From Bryopsis sp. KO-2023 (Eukaryota; Chlorophyta; Ulvophyceae; Bryopsidales; Bryopsidaceae): 64,000 nucleotides of DNA. A program made the translations under genes and the position numbers. Below, in pieces: positions 40,111 to 49,537 of the stretch. Position 1 is the stretch's first letter. Each line of letters begins with the position of its first letter. The notes below the pieces were generated by a model. The model did not search any database and was not told the origin of the DNA. It saw only the letters and a list, made by a program, of their open reading frames with translations. The stretch is taken from contig BSYQ01000007.1 in NCBI GenBank assembly GCA_030272585.1, positions 1,740,001 to 1,804,000 on the forward strand. The letters are read 5' to 3'.

Positions 40111-41503
40111 ATGAATGAGCCTGGAGAACCTGGAGAGATTTTGGCGGAGGGCTCACAACTGGGGCAGGCAACCGCCATGGAGTCAGAAATTGTGAGGGCT
40201 ATTCAAGCAAGCATACGGGAAGAGTTTTCGCAGTTGGAACTACGCATGTCGGCACTGGAGGCTTCGCAAGGCCGGAGGCCAACCCCAGAACGGGTAACCA
40301 TTCCACCAGAAAGTGAATATGAAGAGGTCTTTACGGTACCCAGCCCAGGTGGCCGTGAAGCAAGAAGAAACGGAACATCAATTGAAAGTGGGGTCCGTCA
40401 CCATACAGTGGCCAAAGTAAAGTTTGGTACGCCCGAATATTTTACCGGGGAAAAACCTGACGAAAGCTTCCAGGATTGGTGGTTCGGAATACACGAATAT
40501 CTTGAGTTGATAGGTGAAAGCTCTGAGACTGCGCGGGTGCGCTTTGTCGGGACTATGTTGCGTGGTTTCGCAAAAAGCTGGTACAGGGTTCTTTTGGAAC
40601 GAACTGACATACGGACTCTCTCTTTTGAGCTGCTACGAGAAAAGATGAAGAGACAATTTGCAAGGAAGGATGACAACACAAGGGTTCGAAGACTGATACG
40701 CAACTGCTCTCAAGGAACGAAGGGTGTCCAAGAGTACAACGCTCTGTTTCGCAAACTGGCCGTCAAAATACCAGAAGCTAGCGAGGAAGAATTGGTTGGG
40801 CACTACTTGGCGGGACTTCACCCCCATATTCGCGTTCAAGTCGAAACGCGTAAGCCGACCACGCTTGAAGACGCCACTTCGCTAGCCAGCGACTGGGAAG
40901 CTTTGGGCCTCGCAGGAAACAAGGAAGCAAAAGTACACTCGGCAGAGAGTTATATGGAGGGTGAAGACAAACTGGAAGTATTTCCGATCAACGGCAAGGG
41001 ATTGGTAACGTTCCCACTTCAGCTTTCGCGTATGAACGAACTTTTGACAACAGTCCAAAAGGCCATGCGGAATCCCTGGCTAGCCGAAAGACTTACTGAC
41101 ATAGTCACCACTGCGCAGACGGAGGGGGGAGGTCCTTCGCAGAAACCACTGACAGGAAAGCCTATGTCTGGGAAGGGGGTCACTGCAGGAAAACCGGTCA
41201 AGCATGTGGATACGAAAGAAGAAAACACTGTCAGCACGGTGTGGATGAATTCTGATTCGGAAGGAGACGAAGCATATGTGGGGGTGGGGAATACTTCGGA
41301 TGGCAGCCAACAGAACAGAAGACTTATGCATGTCAATGGGGTTATCAAAGGACAGCAAGTCAAGTTCTTGATTGACACAGGAGCTGCAGTCAGTATTCTC
41401 TATGAGAAGACGTTACGAAAGTTTGGACTTCCACTTCATCCAGGAAAGATGTCTATTCAGGGCATCACGCAGGACAGTGTACAATCACTCGGAACAACCA
41501 CAG

Positions 41504-41954
41504 TGAAACGGAACTGCACTTGACTGCAAAACCCAGAGGCCTGCAGGCTGCGTCCTGCATTCTGCGTTTGCAGTTGTTGCTGTCAGTCCGTGGTAGTGCG
41601 CATAGGAGATTCGCCACTGCGAATGGGACGAGAGAGAGACGGTTTCAAACACGGTTCTTACATCAAACTCCAAGAGACACTTTACATTTCCTCGTTCCTC
41701 TTTTATTAGTCTGCAGCCTGGTGCTGTGCAGACTCGTCAGCAAAGAGTAATGCAGACAGCCTGGCAGTTCACTGCGAGTTCTCACTTCGCAGTCTTCCGT
41801 GCTGTGCTGTCTACCGCTGCTGCTGTCTAACGACCAGCCTGTCGTATTGCAGACTCTGGCAGCCAATCTGACTACCATACCCTAACTAGTCACATCCGGC
41901 CTGCCTGCCGTGCTACACTGTCACAGCCTGCAGGTTAGCCTGCAGACTGTTACA
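41504..41954 (-). repeat. LTR of the nested element (3' in its own orientation)
   Basis: It is 451 bp, rich in CTGCAG/CTGCAC words, and nearly identical to 43035-43485. Confidence 0.9.
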
Positions 41955-42219
41955 TTCCTCCCCACCTAGAACGCAGTTTGTCCCAAAACTGCCACAAAAC
42001 AAACTACTTCACATCTCCAAACAATCTGCGTAATTTACTGCTTTTTCAACATCTTTGCTTCCTGCAACTGTAGCTGCTGCATCTGCCTGGTTGGCCTCAA
42101 ACATTTGTACTAGAAACGTCAGTTCTCTGTGCTTCACTGCAGTAGCTAATTGCAGTGCAGAAGTAATCTCCGGTCCTTCCTCTGTCAAATCTTCGCTTCG
42201 CCCTTTTCGCATACGCAGC

Positions 42220-42921
42220 TTATGCTTTCGTCCATTCTGCAGTTATCTGCCCCATTGCAGATAATAACTTCTTTGCAACCCTGTCTCTGGCTCCATTTCC
42301 CAGCTTCATTAATCCTTGTTTTTGTTGCTGCAACATGGCTTCACTTGGCTCATTTGCAATCACTCCATTCTCCAGGTCCCTAACATTGGCTACATCTGGC
42401 TCATATGCATGGTTCTCACTCTCTTCCTCAGTCTGCAACTCTTTGCAACTGGTATCACTCTCGGCTACATGCGTGGCTACAATAGGCTCTTCGTCATGTG
42501 CGTCAGTGTGCAGCGCACTGCAGTTTACTTCTCCTTTCTTCTTGCTTTCTCCATGACTGGCTACAATCGGTTCACGTCCATGGTCTGCAGGGGTCACACA
42601 GACACTCCCCGCAGTCTCACTCATTTCGTCAGCATGCACGGCTACACTAGGCTCATTGCAGTGCTTCTTCTCGGTCACCCAGACCTTTTCTTCCATAATA
42701 CTACATAGTTCTGCACTCCTCCTTGCAGCTCTCTCGTGGTTGCGGTTACGCCGACTCGCATCCACTCCTCTTCTTTCCACTTGCGCCAAACTTCTCCGAT
42801 TGATCTCTCGCGTCCAACGCCTCGACCTCAGTCGACTCCTCCTCCCACATGTATACTGCAGTGTCCCATAACACTGCAACCGGTTACTCTTCTCTGCAGA
42901 ATCCCACATTCCTGCAGCCAT
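42220..42921 (-). CDS. 233-codon open frame inside the nested element
   Basis: This is the only long frame in the internal region, in the element's sense direction. It starts MAAGMWDSAEKSN and is Arg-rich early (RRSRLRSRRW, RRGVDASRRNRNHER). A run of loosely repeated units follows, built on EP.VA.H: NEPSVAVHAD, REPIVASHGE, EEPIVATHVA, YEPDVANVRD, spaced about 27-35 residues. It ends with a charged helical stretch. I recognise no Gag, RT or cellular domain. It could be a divergent Gag-like protein, captured host sequence, or chance in GC-balanced DNA; the periodic motif argues against pure chance. Confidence 0.4.
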   Translation of the reverse strand: MAAGMWDSAEKSNRLQCYGTLQYTCGRRSRLRSRRWTREINRRSLAQVERRGVDASRRNRNHERAARRSAELCSIMEEKVWVTEKKHCNEPSVAVHADEMSETAGSVCVTPADHGREPIVASHGESKKKGEVNCSALHTDAHDEEPIVATHVAESDTSCKELQTEEESENHAYEPDVANVRDLENGVIANEPSEAMLQQQKQGLMKLGNGARDRVAKKLLSAMGQITAEWTKA

Positions 42922-43034
42922 CCCTTCTCCTTAACCTCCGACTTGGCTCCCCCAAAAAATTGGTCCTCATCGTCCGGTAAAAGCACACTTTGTCCTTCCT
43001 AGCGATCTTGTCGCGTCTTCGGCTCCGAAACCAG

Positions 43035-43485
43035 TGAAACGGAACTGCACTTGACTGCAAAACCCAGAGGCCTGCAGGCTGCGTCCTGCATTCTGCGTTT
43101 GCAGTTGTTGCTGTCAGTCCGTGGTAGTGCGCATAGGAGATTCGCCACTGCGAATGGGACGAGAGAGAGACGGTTTCAAACACGGTTCTTACATCAAACT
43201 CCAAGAGACACTTTACATTTCCTCGTTCCTCTTTTATTAGTCTGCAGCCTGGTGCTGTGCAGACTCGTCAGCAAAGAGTAATGCAGACAGCCTGGCAGTT
43301 CACTGCGAGTTCTCACTTCGCAGTCTTCCGTGCCGTGCTGTCTACCGCTGCTGCTGTCTAACGACCAGCCTGTCGTATTGCAGACTCTGGCAGCCAATCT
43401 GACTACCATACCCTAACTAGTCACATCCGGCCTGCCTGCCGTGCTACACTGTCACAGCCTGCAGGTTAGCCTGCAGACTGTTACA
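43035..43485 (-). repeat. LTR of the nested element (5' in its own orientation)
   Basis: It is 451 bp. The primer-binding-site word adjoins it at about 43021-43033. Confidence 0.9.
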
Positions 43486-43929
43486 CACAGCAATGGTCGA
43501 AGTCGGGCAGAACCAGTCTGAGCTGCAGTTCACTATTTTGGAAGGGCATGGACGGAGCATTCTGGGAAAAGAGGCCATCGGGATATTAGGCTTTATCATA
43601 GACCCAGGGACTGATCGTTTGGTAGACAAAAAAACAGAGGCAGAAATAATCTGTTTTTCAGCTACTACTAAGGAAGCATCAGCAGGGCAAAAAAAGGAGA
43701 CCCAAGCAGACTCAGGAGAATGTGTACTGACTCTAGGAAATGACACCTTATTGGGGCCTGGACGAACTACACAAGTCGTTTCCTCTGCTCGATGCTTTCT
43801 TCACGGGAATGTGGTTCTGGCTGTTAAGCCGCGAAACGTACACGCAGATAAACATGGGTTACGTGTGCATTCGCAACTGGTTGCGGGGCCCACAGAAGGA
43901 GAGCCTATCGTCATTGGTGTGGACAATGA

Positions 43930-45462
43930 GCGAAGTTGTCTAGTCCTGCTTAAGAAGGGAGCCAAGCTGGCCACGACGATTTTTTTGGAGAAAGCCAAAG
44001 TGCAGCCCGCTGTCTGTACTCAAGAAGATACAAAAAAAGGAGTCCTGGGTGCGAGTCGTCCGTGCATTCAGGAAACGATGGTAGGACGAACAAGGAAGGC
44101 ATAAGAATCCAGCTAACTCAGGAGGTGGAGTACTATCCCGAACAGTACAAGGACGTGGTCGTTTTTTATCTTAACCGAAGTGTTGTTTTGGGACCAGGGG
44201 AGGTTGCAGTTTTGAGTTTGCCTTATGAGCTTCAAGGCGTTCGGGGACCTATTATTGACTGTCTTAATACAAAGGGGATTAGATTGGTGATGAAACAGCG
44301 GGTGGGGGGCACTTTATTTGGATATCTCGTCAATGATAGCCGTGAAATACAGCACGTGACCCCAAAGACAAGGGCGTGGTTTATACCAGGACGTTTACAG
44401 GAGGTGACTGACATTGATGGTCGATGTGCGATGTCCAGAATTCGACGTAGTGCTTCTGAACAGCCGTATATACGAAAAGCAGAGACTGACTGGAGGGAAC
44501 AGGAGCGAAGTTCTACAGGACATGGAAAGGAAGGAAGTTGGATTCGGCGAAAAGAGGAACAAAGAGGGACAGAGCGGAGTGAAACAAAAGTTTGGGATGT
44601 TCGGCGTTCTAAGTGGGGACGATACGGAAAGTGGGATGTCCAGGGGGAGACTCGTGGTGTAAACGCAGAAGTTCTGAGCAACGACTTATTCGAACCTGAA
44701 AGTCACGATGAGTGTCTGTCTCAACTTATGCAAAGATTTCCTCGAGTCTTTGATTTGTCACCAGATTCGAGTGGGTTATCACGTGATATGGCCGCTCTCA
44801 CTATCACGATGTCTGACCTAGAACAAATCGGAACTGCGGGCTTTAGCGCTTCCAGTGACTGGCAGCCGTTGTCCATGGGACAGGAAGGAGCAGCCGAAGC
44901 CGAGATCGCATCCCTCGAACGAAGGGGGATCGTCAAAGAGCTGCGTTGGGATGAACGCGGGCTGTTTTCACAGCCCTTGGTTTTCCAAAAACCAGGGAGC
45001 ACAGCGGTACGAATTACGTTGGACTGTCGGCGAATCAACAAGCTTTTCCGAACCTGGAAAACTCCTCTCACTCCCGTAAAAACCATTCTATCGCGGCTGA
45101 ACCCCGAATACCGGGTTTTTTCGGTAATTGATCTCAAGGATGGTTTCTTTAATCTGGGAATTGACGAAGAGCTCAGCCAATATTTCTGTTTCAGCATGGG
45201 GAAGAAGCGGTACAGGTTTCGGAGATTAGTGCAAGGATTTAACGGGAGCGCACTGATTTTTCATTCTATTATCACTCGTGTACTGGAAGAAGCTCGGAAG
45301 ATATTTCCCGATTTGGACGCCGAGGTTTACATTGATGATCTTATCATCGGAGCCCGCAATGAGTGGGAACACGACCGAAAGCTACTGAAACGAGGCTACT
45401 TTTTTCAAGGTCCCCTCGCCCTCCTAGAGGAGGACGAGTGCCTTCCTCAAGCGTCTCGTTAG
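43930..45462 (+). pseudogene. Reverse transcriptase frame of the outer element, truncated
   Basis: A linker region (EVEYYPEQYKDVVVFYL) leads to an RT domain with ITLDCRRINK, VFSVIDLKDGFFNLGI (first catalytic Asp), LVQGFNGSALIFHS, and VYIDDLIIGA (the YxDD box). Directly after HDRKLLKR the sequence stops resembling RT and reaches a stop at 45462. The thumb/connection part that should follow is absent, so RT cannot be complete. Confidence 0.8.
44032..44038 (+). other. Candidate -1 frameshift site between protease and RT frames
   Basis: The protease frame reads ACA AAA AAA GGA here, containing the slippery heptamer A AAA AAA in the correct phase. The RT frame is -1 relative to it and is open from about 43930, so the two frames overlap over the site until 44104. 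A downstream stimulatory structure was not assessed. Confidence 0.5.
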
Positions 45463-45985
45463 ATAGAACTTCCTTACACGAATAAAGTTATAAAGAAGAT
45501 ACAACGACCTTTTCCTTCCACACTCTTATACCCTAGCGCCACAGCGCATCAAACCCTTCTCCCTGTCGACGTGTCACTATTCACTAGGAATTCACACATC
45601 TCCTCGCCACCTCAACTGTGAACGTCCATAAGAATTCACACATCCAATCGACAACTCGACTCTGATGGCTGCCACATCATCATCCATCAAACTCCGTCGA
45701 GCTTGGTTGCAATCGTGGCTCCAAGGGTGTTACACCGCTGCACGATTACACCGTTGCACCTCTGCACCGCTGCACCTCTGCACTGCTGCACTGCTGCACC
45801 TCTGCACCTCTGCACCTCTGCACTGCTGCACCTCTGCACTGCTGCACGCTGCACTGCTGCACGCTGCATCCACCGTTGCACGCTGCACTCCTACACGCCG
45901 CACTCTCGCACGCTGCTCCTACACGTTGCACTCTTGCAACCTTCTCTTTTTCAGCTGCAGGAAGCATGGCAACTACTCTTGTAGT
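45400..45985. other. Unrelated DNA between RT and RNase H
   Basis: This segment replaces roughly 60-80 codons expected between the YIDD region and the RNFIPGF-like motif (RYNVPGF). It holds a GC-rich hairpin near 45409-45436, two copies of GAATTCACACATC (about 45589 and 45634), and the CTGCAC minisatellite. No TG...CA ends or clear target duplication were found, so its origin is unresolved. Confidence 0.5.
45738..45935. repeat. CTGCAC-type minisatellite
   Basis: Many tandem units of CTGCACCTCTGCAC and CTGCACTGCTGCAC, roughly 9-14 bp, degenerate toward the right. In one frame they read as Leu/His/Cys repeats (TSAPLHCC). It is probably not a real protein. Confidence 0.8.
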
Positions 45986-46014
45986 TCCAGCTCGAGTGCT
46001 GCGATAACCAACCG

Positions 46015-47602
46015 TTACAACGTGCCTGGGTTTGCGAGGAAAGTACAGGCTATGTACGAAGAATTATCGGCTGTAGGGCGAGAAGCGGATTGGGATCTCG
46101 TCAACGAACGTTTCCAAACAGTGGTGGCGGACGTTCTCAGTGCAGTGTACGATATGCGGATGCAGCAGCCAGGGGAGGACTTCCAACTGTACACGGATTG
46201 GTCGTCGGCCGCCGGGGGATATGCATTAACGCAAGGTGATCAGCTTGTGTTTTTGGGATCACATTTGAATTCTCCGAGCAAAAGGGCAGTATCCAGCTTC
46301 CTAGGTGAAGCACAAACAATTGTTCGCGCGCTAAAGAAAGTAGCTTGGATTACGGGAGGAGCAAATGTGCAGGTTTTTACCGATTCCGAAGGGTCGGCTA
46401 AAAAGTTTAATTCGGGGAGCTTGACTGACGATACCGATCTAAGGATGCTGCGTCTGCTCAGCTATATCACAGGAAATTACACGGTCGGCGGCAATCTTCG
46501 TTTTACGCACTTGCCAGGTAAAGTCAATGTGCTTGCCGACTTACTTTCACGTTGGGCGAGTCATGAGACAGGAGCAAAGCTGACTCTATACCACGTTGAC
46601 GAGGAAAGGAAGCAGCGAATAAACCAACTTCTTAAGGAAGCGCACAGGGGCCATTTTGGCGTCGCGAAAATGTTGAAGGTGTTGCGAATGCGAGGAGAAA
46701 AAATATCTCGGCCTACTGTGGAGTCCTATGTGCACGCTTGTGTCGTCTGTCAAAAATATGAGCGACCAAGGGAGAAGGCACCATGGGGAGATACGAAACG
46801 AGGGGGGTGGCCTGGACAAGCAGTCAGCATGGACGTGGTTGGGCCTTTCCCAAAGGGGACTGATGGTTCCATGTATCTGGTAACCACCATTGATCACTGC
46901 TCCCGATTTGCTGAAGCAAGGCCTGTGCCAAGTGCAAATGCTGTTGCTGTGAGTCAAGCTCTGGAAGTTTGGATACTATCACATGGGCAGCCTCAGGTTG
47001 TTATGACTGACAATGCTGCTGTGTTTACTTCGCGACGATTTTTGACTGTAATGGAGAAGTTTGGGATCAAGCACGAGTATGTGCCTCCATACTCCCATAA
47101 GAGTGCAGGATTGATTGAAAGGTACCACCGCACACTGGAGGACCGCATTAAGCGCATGACTGATGACAAGATGATAACGGAGTGGCCTCAGCAAGTCCAG
47201 GAAGCCGAAAAGTTGATCCAGGAAATGCCGCATGATGCTACCGGTTTTCCTCCCAGGCAGCTGATGCAAAGGAGAGATATATGGGATAAGCCGATTTCTG
47301 ATCAACAATGGAGAAATGATGTCGGCGTTGCTTGGTTCCGAGATGCACTTGGTCGACAGAAAAGACAATCCAAACAAAAGTTCGTGGAGGAAAGTTACAA
47401 GGTTGGGCAGTGGGTTTGGTGTTACGACCACACTCGAATGAGGTCTGAAGGGGAAAAGTTGAAAGCATTTTGGTATGGACCGTGTCTGTTTGATGGATAT
47501 GTGTCTAGGCACAGGTGTGTGGTTAATGATCCAGACCAAAGCAAGTTTTTGACTCATGTTGATTTCGTGAAGCCATGTCGGTTGTCGATGTGGGAATATT
47601 AA
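46015..47602 (+). CDS. RNase H and integrase portion of the outer element
   Basis: The open frame begins meaningfully at RYNVPGFARKVQ. RNase H-like motifs are LYTDWSSAAGGYAL, SFLGEAQTIV and VFTDSEG. The integrase has a zinc-binding region (H.....H then CVVCQKYERP) and the D,D,E core: MDVVGPF, VMTDNAAVFTS and LIERYHRTLEDR. It ends with YGPCLFDGYVS and VDFVKPCRL. No chromodomain is visible. The reading frame differs from that of RT because of the intervening DNA. Confidence 0.85.
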
Positions 47603-47610
47603 ATCGATAG

Positions 47611-47623
47611 CGCAGGGGAAGCG
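47611..47623 (+). other. Polypurine tract of the outer element
   Basis: The purine-rich GCAGGGGAAGCG lies directly before the right LTR, the normal priming site for plus-strand DNA. Confidence 0.6.
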
Positions 47624-47885
47624 TGTAAAGGATTGAGAGGGTGGAGTCAGGTGGATGACGCAAGAGATAGGAAGATGGGTTAGGAAAGTACGGGAATGTG
47701 TATTGTAAAGAGGCAGTACTAAGGAAGAGGTACTGTGAGTAATGAGGCAGTACAGGACGGGAACAGATATTTATTGATGGATGGAAATAGTTGCAATATC
47801 CTTGTAAGTCCCTTCTGGGCCAAGACTGTGTGTTCTCTGTGTGTTGTACCCATTCACGAATCAGTCGGAAAGTCTCGTTATTATA
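47624..47885 (+). repeat. Right LTR of the Ty3/Gypsy element
   Basis: It is 262 bp and matches 39836-40097. GGACC follows at 47886. Confidence 0.93.
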
Positions 47886-48329
47886 GGACCTTCCTCTTCG
47901 TCGGGCTGCTGTAAATTCCTGGAGAGTCGACGGTCTGTTGTGGATACAGGATCAGGCAGTCCCATCCTGGGCAGGATGTGAAATCTTCGTTTGAGGGTGG
48001 GTTAGGGGGAACTGCCCTTCTCAGTGTGGAATATCCTCTTTCGTTGTAAGTCACATCCCCCCCCCCCCGTTTCCTGTGGAAATGGAAAACCGCAGAGAAG
48101 GCAGCAGCAAACACTGACTGTTCTTGTAGGTGATTTGTCAAGTTGGTTGTATCGAATTTGTCAGTGTTAAAGGGGGTTTCTTGTAGTGTCCCCCAACGAT
48201 ACTTGAGCAAGCTGAATTCAACACATGGTGATTTCGGGTTGGATTCCTTTGGCCATGGCACATCATAGATGGTCAAAGATGGTAGGGAGAGAGGGATCTC
48301 TATGGAGACGACGACTATTTTCGTGGGGC
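47886..48329 (-). CDS. Unidentified host reading frame cut by the retrotransposon
   Basis: A minus-strand open frame beginning after a plausible acceptor at 48330 reads like real protein: KIVVVSIEIPLSLPSLTIYD, VEFSLLKYRWGTLQE, FAAAFSAVFHFHRKR, CPGWDCLILYPQQ. It runs to the right edge of the LTR element. The target duplication GGACC lies inside the frame. On the other side of the element (39830 downward) the frame would stay open for about a dozen codons before a stop. In the present state the LTR supplies a stop two codons in. Upstream exons (between 48330 and 48700) were not identified, nor was the family. Confidence 0.4.
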
Positions 48330-48701
48330 CTCAAAGATGCAATTGGATTTTCATTAGTGACGACCACACAAAATTGCTGGCTGCAAAAAAGGATTAGCAA
48401 GCATTTTCAAACGCTATAATAGCACAACCCAGTTGAAGAGGCCCCCCAACTGAGCATTCTAGCCATCAAGACAGTATGGATATGTCTATAAACACAATCC
48501 AACTCGAATGCAATCAGGAAACCGGGCGTTTCACACAAGGCAATAATTACTCTGCCCAACACACCCTGCTTCAGATGCCCATTTCGCAAGCTGGATGCAA
48601 CAGCGGGAAAAAACCACGTGATTGGCTGGCTACATTTACAAACGATCCATCATCAGCCAAACCACTACTAATTCATGGGGATGACAGATTTATAAGAAAT
48701 T

Positions 48702-49506
48702 TTACAAGTCTCCGGCAAAATCGTGGCGGCTCCGTTGCTGATAGTCTGTCATGCCTTTTCCACTGCCCACGACACCAACCTGCGGTTAACCCAAACAAAA
48801 CAAATCACCAACCAGTATATTTTCCCTGGCAAGACTGACGGAGAACTTTTCATCAGTCGAATCGACTTTTTTTACGGCTTTATTTATTTATTTATTTATT
48901 TATTTATTTTATTCTTATTTTTTTCTGCTTGATGTGATTGGGTTGGTTTCTAACCAACCAAAACTCCAACGATCAAAACTCTAAATCCATATTTTTCAAA
49001 AATAGAAAAACTGCCACCATCCTCCATCATTCTGAGTGTTAAATTCCTACCAATTATTTCTAAGCATGGTTTTGGGTCAGATGCTAAACATAGAACAGGC
49101 AGAATCGTGGGAGGTTTCTTACCTTGCCGCCAACCTCTTCTGGAACCTTGAAAATGCTTTGCTTTTTTCTTCCAGTGAAGAACCCAGCCTGAACGTATTT
49201 TAAGAAAGAAACAAAAATAGAAAAGCTGACACATATGATGATATCAAAAGAAAAAAAATTTGAAAAAACTGGAGCAAAAAACCCATAATTCTTTTTTTTC
49301 AATATTCGATTTCCTTCAGTAAGCGGAGACAACAGCTTCACAATCAGAACAAAAAATCATCAAGACGAAAAGCGTCCACAATTGCATAGGGAAATTTGTT
49401 TGTAAAAATGTAAAACAAAACACATTGCGCTGCAAAATTTTTACAGAGACCTCAGCAGCTGAAATCGGGAAAAATCTGTTGAACCATGCACACACATCTC
49501 TACTTT

Positions 49507-49537
<31 letters not shown>

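Larger units (their letters stand above)
41504..43485 (-). mobile_element. Nested non-autonomous LTR element (TRIM/LARD-like)
   Basis: Two 451-bp direct repeats (41504-41954 and 43035-43485) bound 1,080 bp of internal DNA. Ends are TGAAACGG...TGTTACA, and CACAG (41499-41503 and 43486-43490) is duplicated. A primer-binding-site word (reverse complement TGGTTTCGGAGCC) lies just inside the right LTR, and a purine tract (reverse complement of TTCCTCCCCACC) just inside the left one. The element therefore points to the minus strand. It has no protease, RT or integrase. The LTRs differ by about one base that I noticed (near 41814 versus 43345). It must be mobilised by another element; sharing its primer-binding site with the host element makes that a candidate. 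Confidence 0.88.
40111..44104 (+). pseudogene. gag-protease reading frame of the outer element, split by the nested insertion
   Basis: The first part (40111-41503) starts MNEPGEPGE just after the primer-binding site. It has an acidic N-terminus and then a retrotransposon Gag capsid domain (RFVGTMLRGFAKSWYR, LREKMKRQFARK, LVGHYLAGL). No CCHC zinc knuckle is visible. An aspartic protease follows with FLIDTGAAVSILYE (DTGA active site). At 41503 the frame stops against the nested element and resumes at 43491 in the same phase (MVEVGQNQSELQFTILEGHG), running to a stop at 44104. The interruption carries a CACAG target duplication, so the gap is simply inserted DNA. The protein is broken in this copy. 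Confidence 0.85.
39836..47885 (+). mobile_element. Ty3/Gypsy-type LTR retrotransposon, full length but broken
   Basis: The element is about 8.05 kb, bounded by two 262-bp LTRs that start TGTAAAGG and end CGTTATTATA. GGACC occurs on both sides (39831-39835 and 47886-47890) as a 5-bp target duplication. A primer-binding site follows the left LTR and a purine-rich tract precedes the right one. The order is gag, protease, RT, RNase H, integrase, which is the Ty3/Gypsy order. It is interrupted by a nested element (41504-43485), and the RT/RNase H joint is replaced by unrelated DNA (about 45400-45985). The LTRs appear identical by eye, so the insertion is recent, but this copy cannot encode a complete Pol. 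Confidence 0.92.

Noticed and set aside
45665-46014. The N-terminal part of the 645-codon frame (HRCTSAPLHLCT-like) as a real protein segment.
   Set aside because: It is the minisatellite read in one frame. Recognisable RNase H sequence begins only at RYNVPGF.
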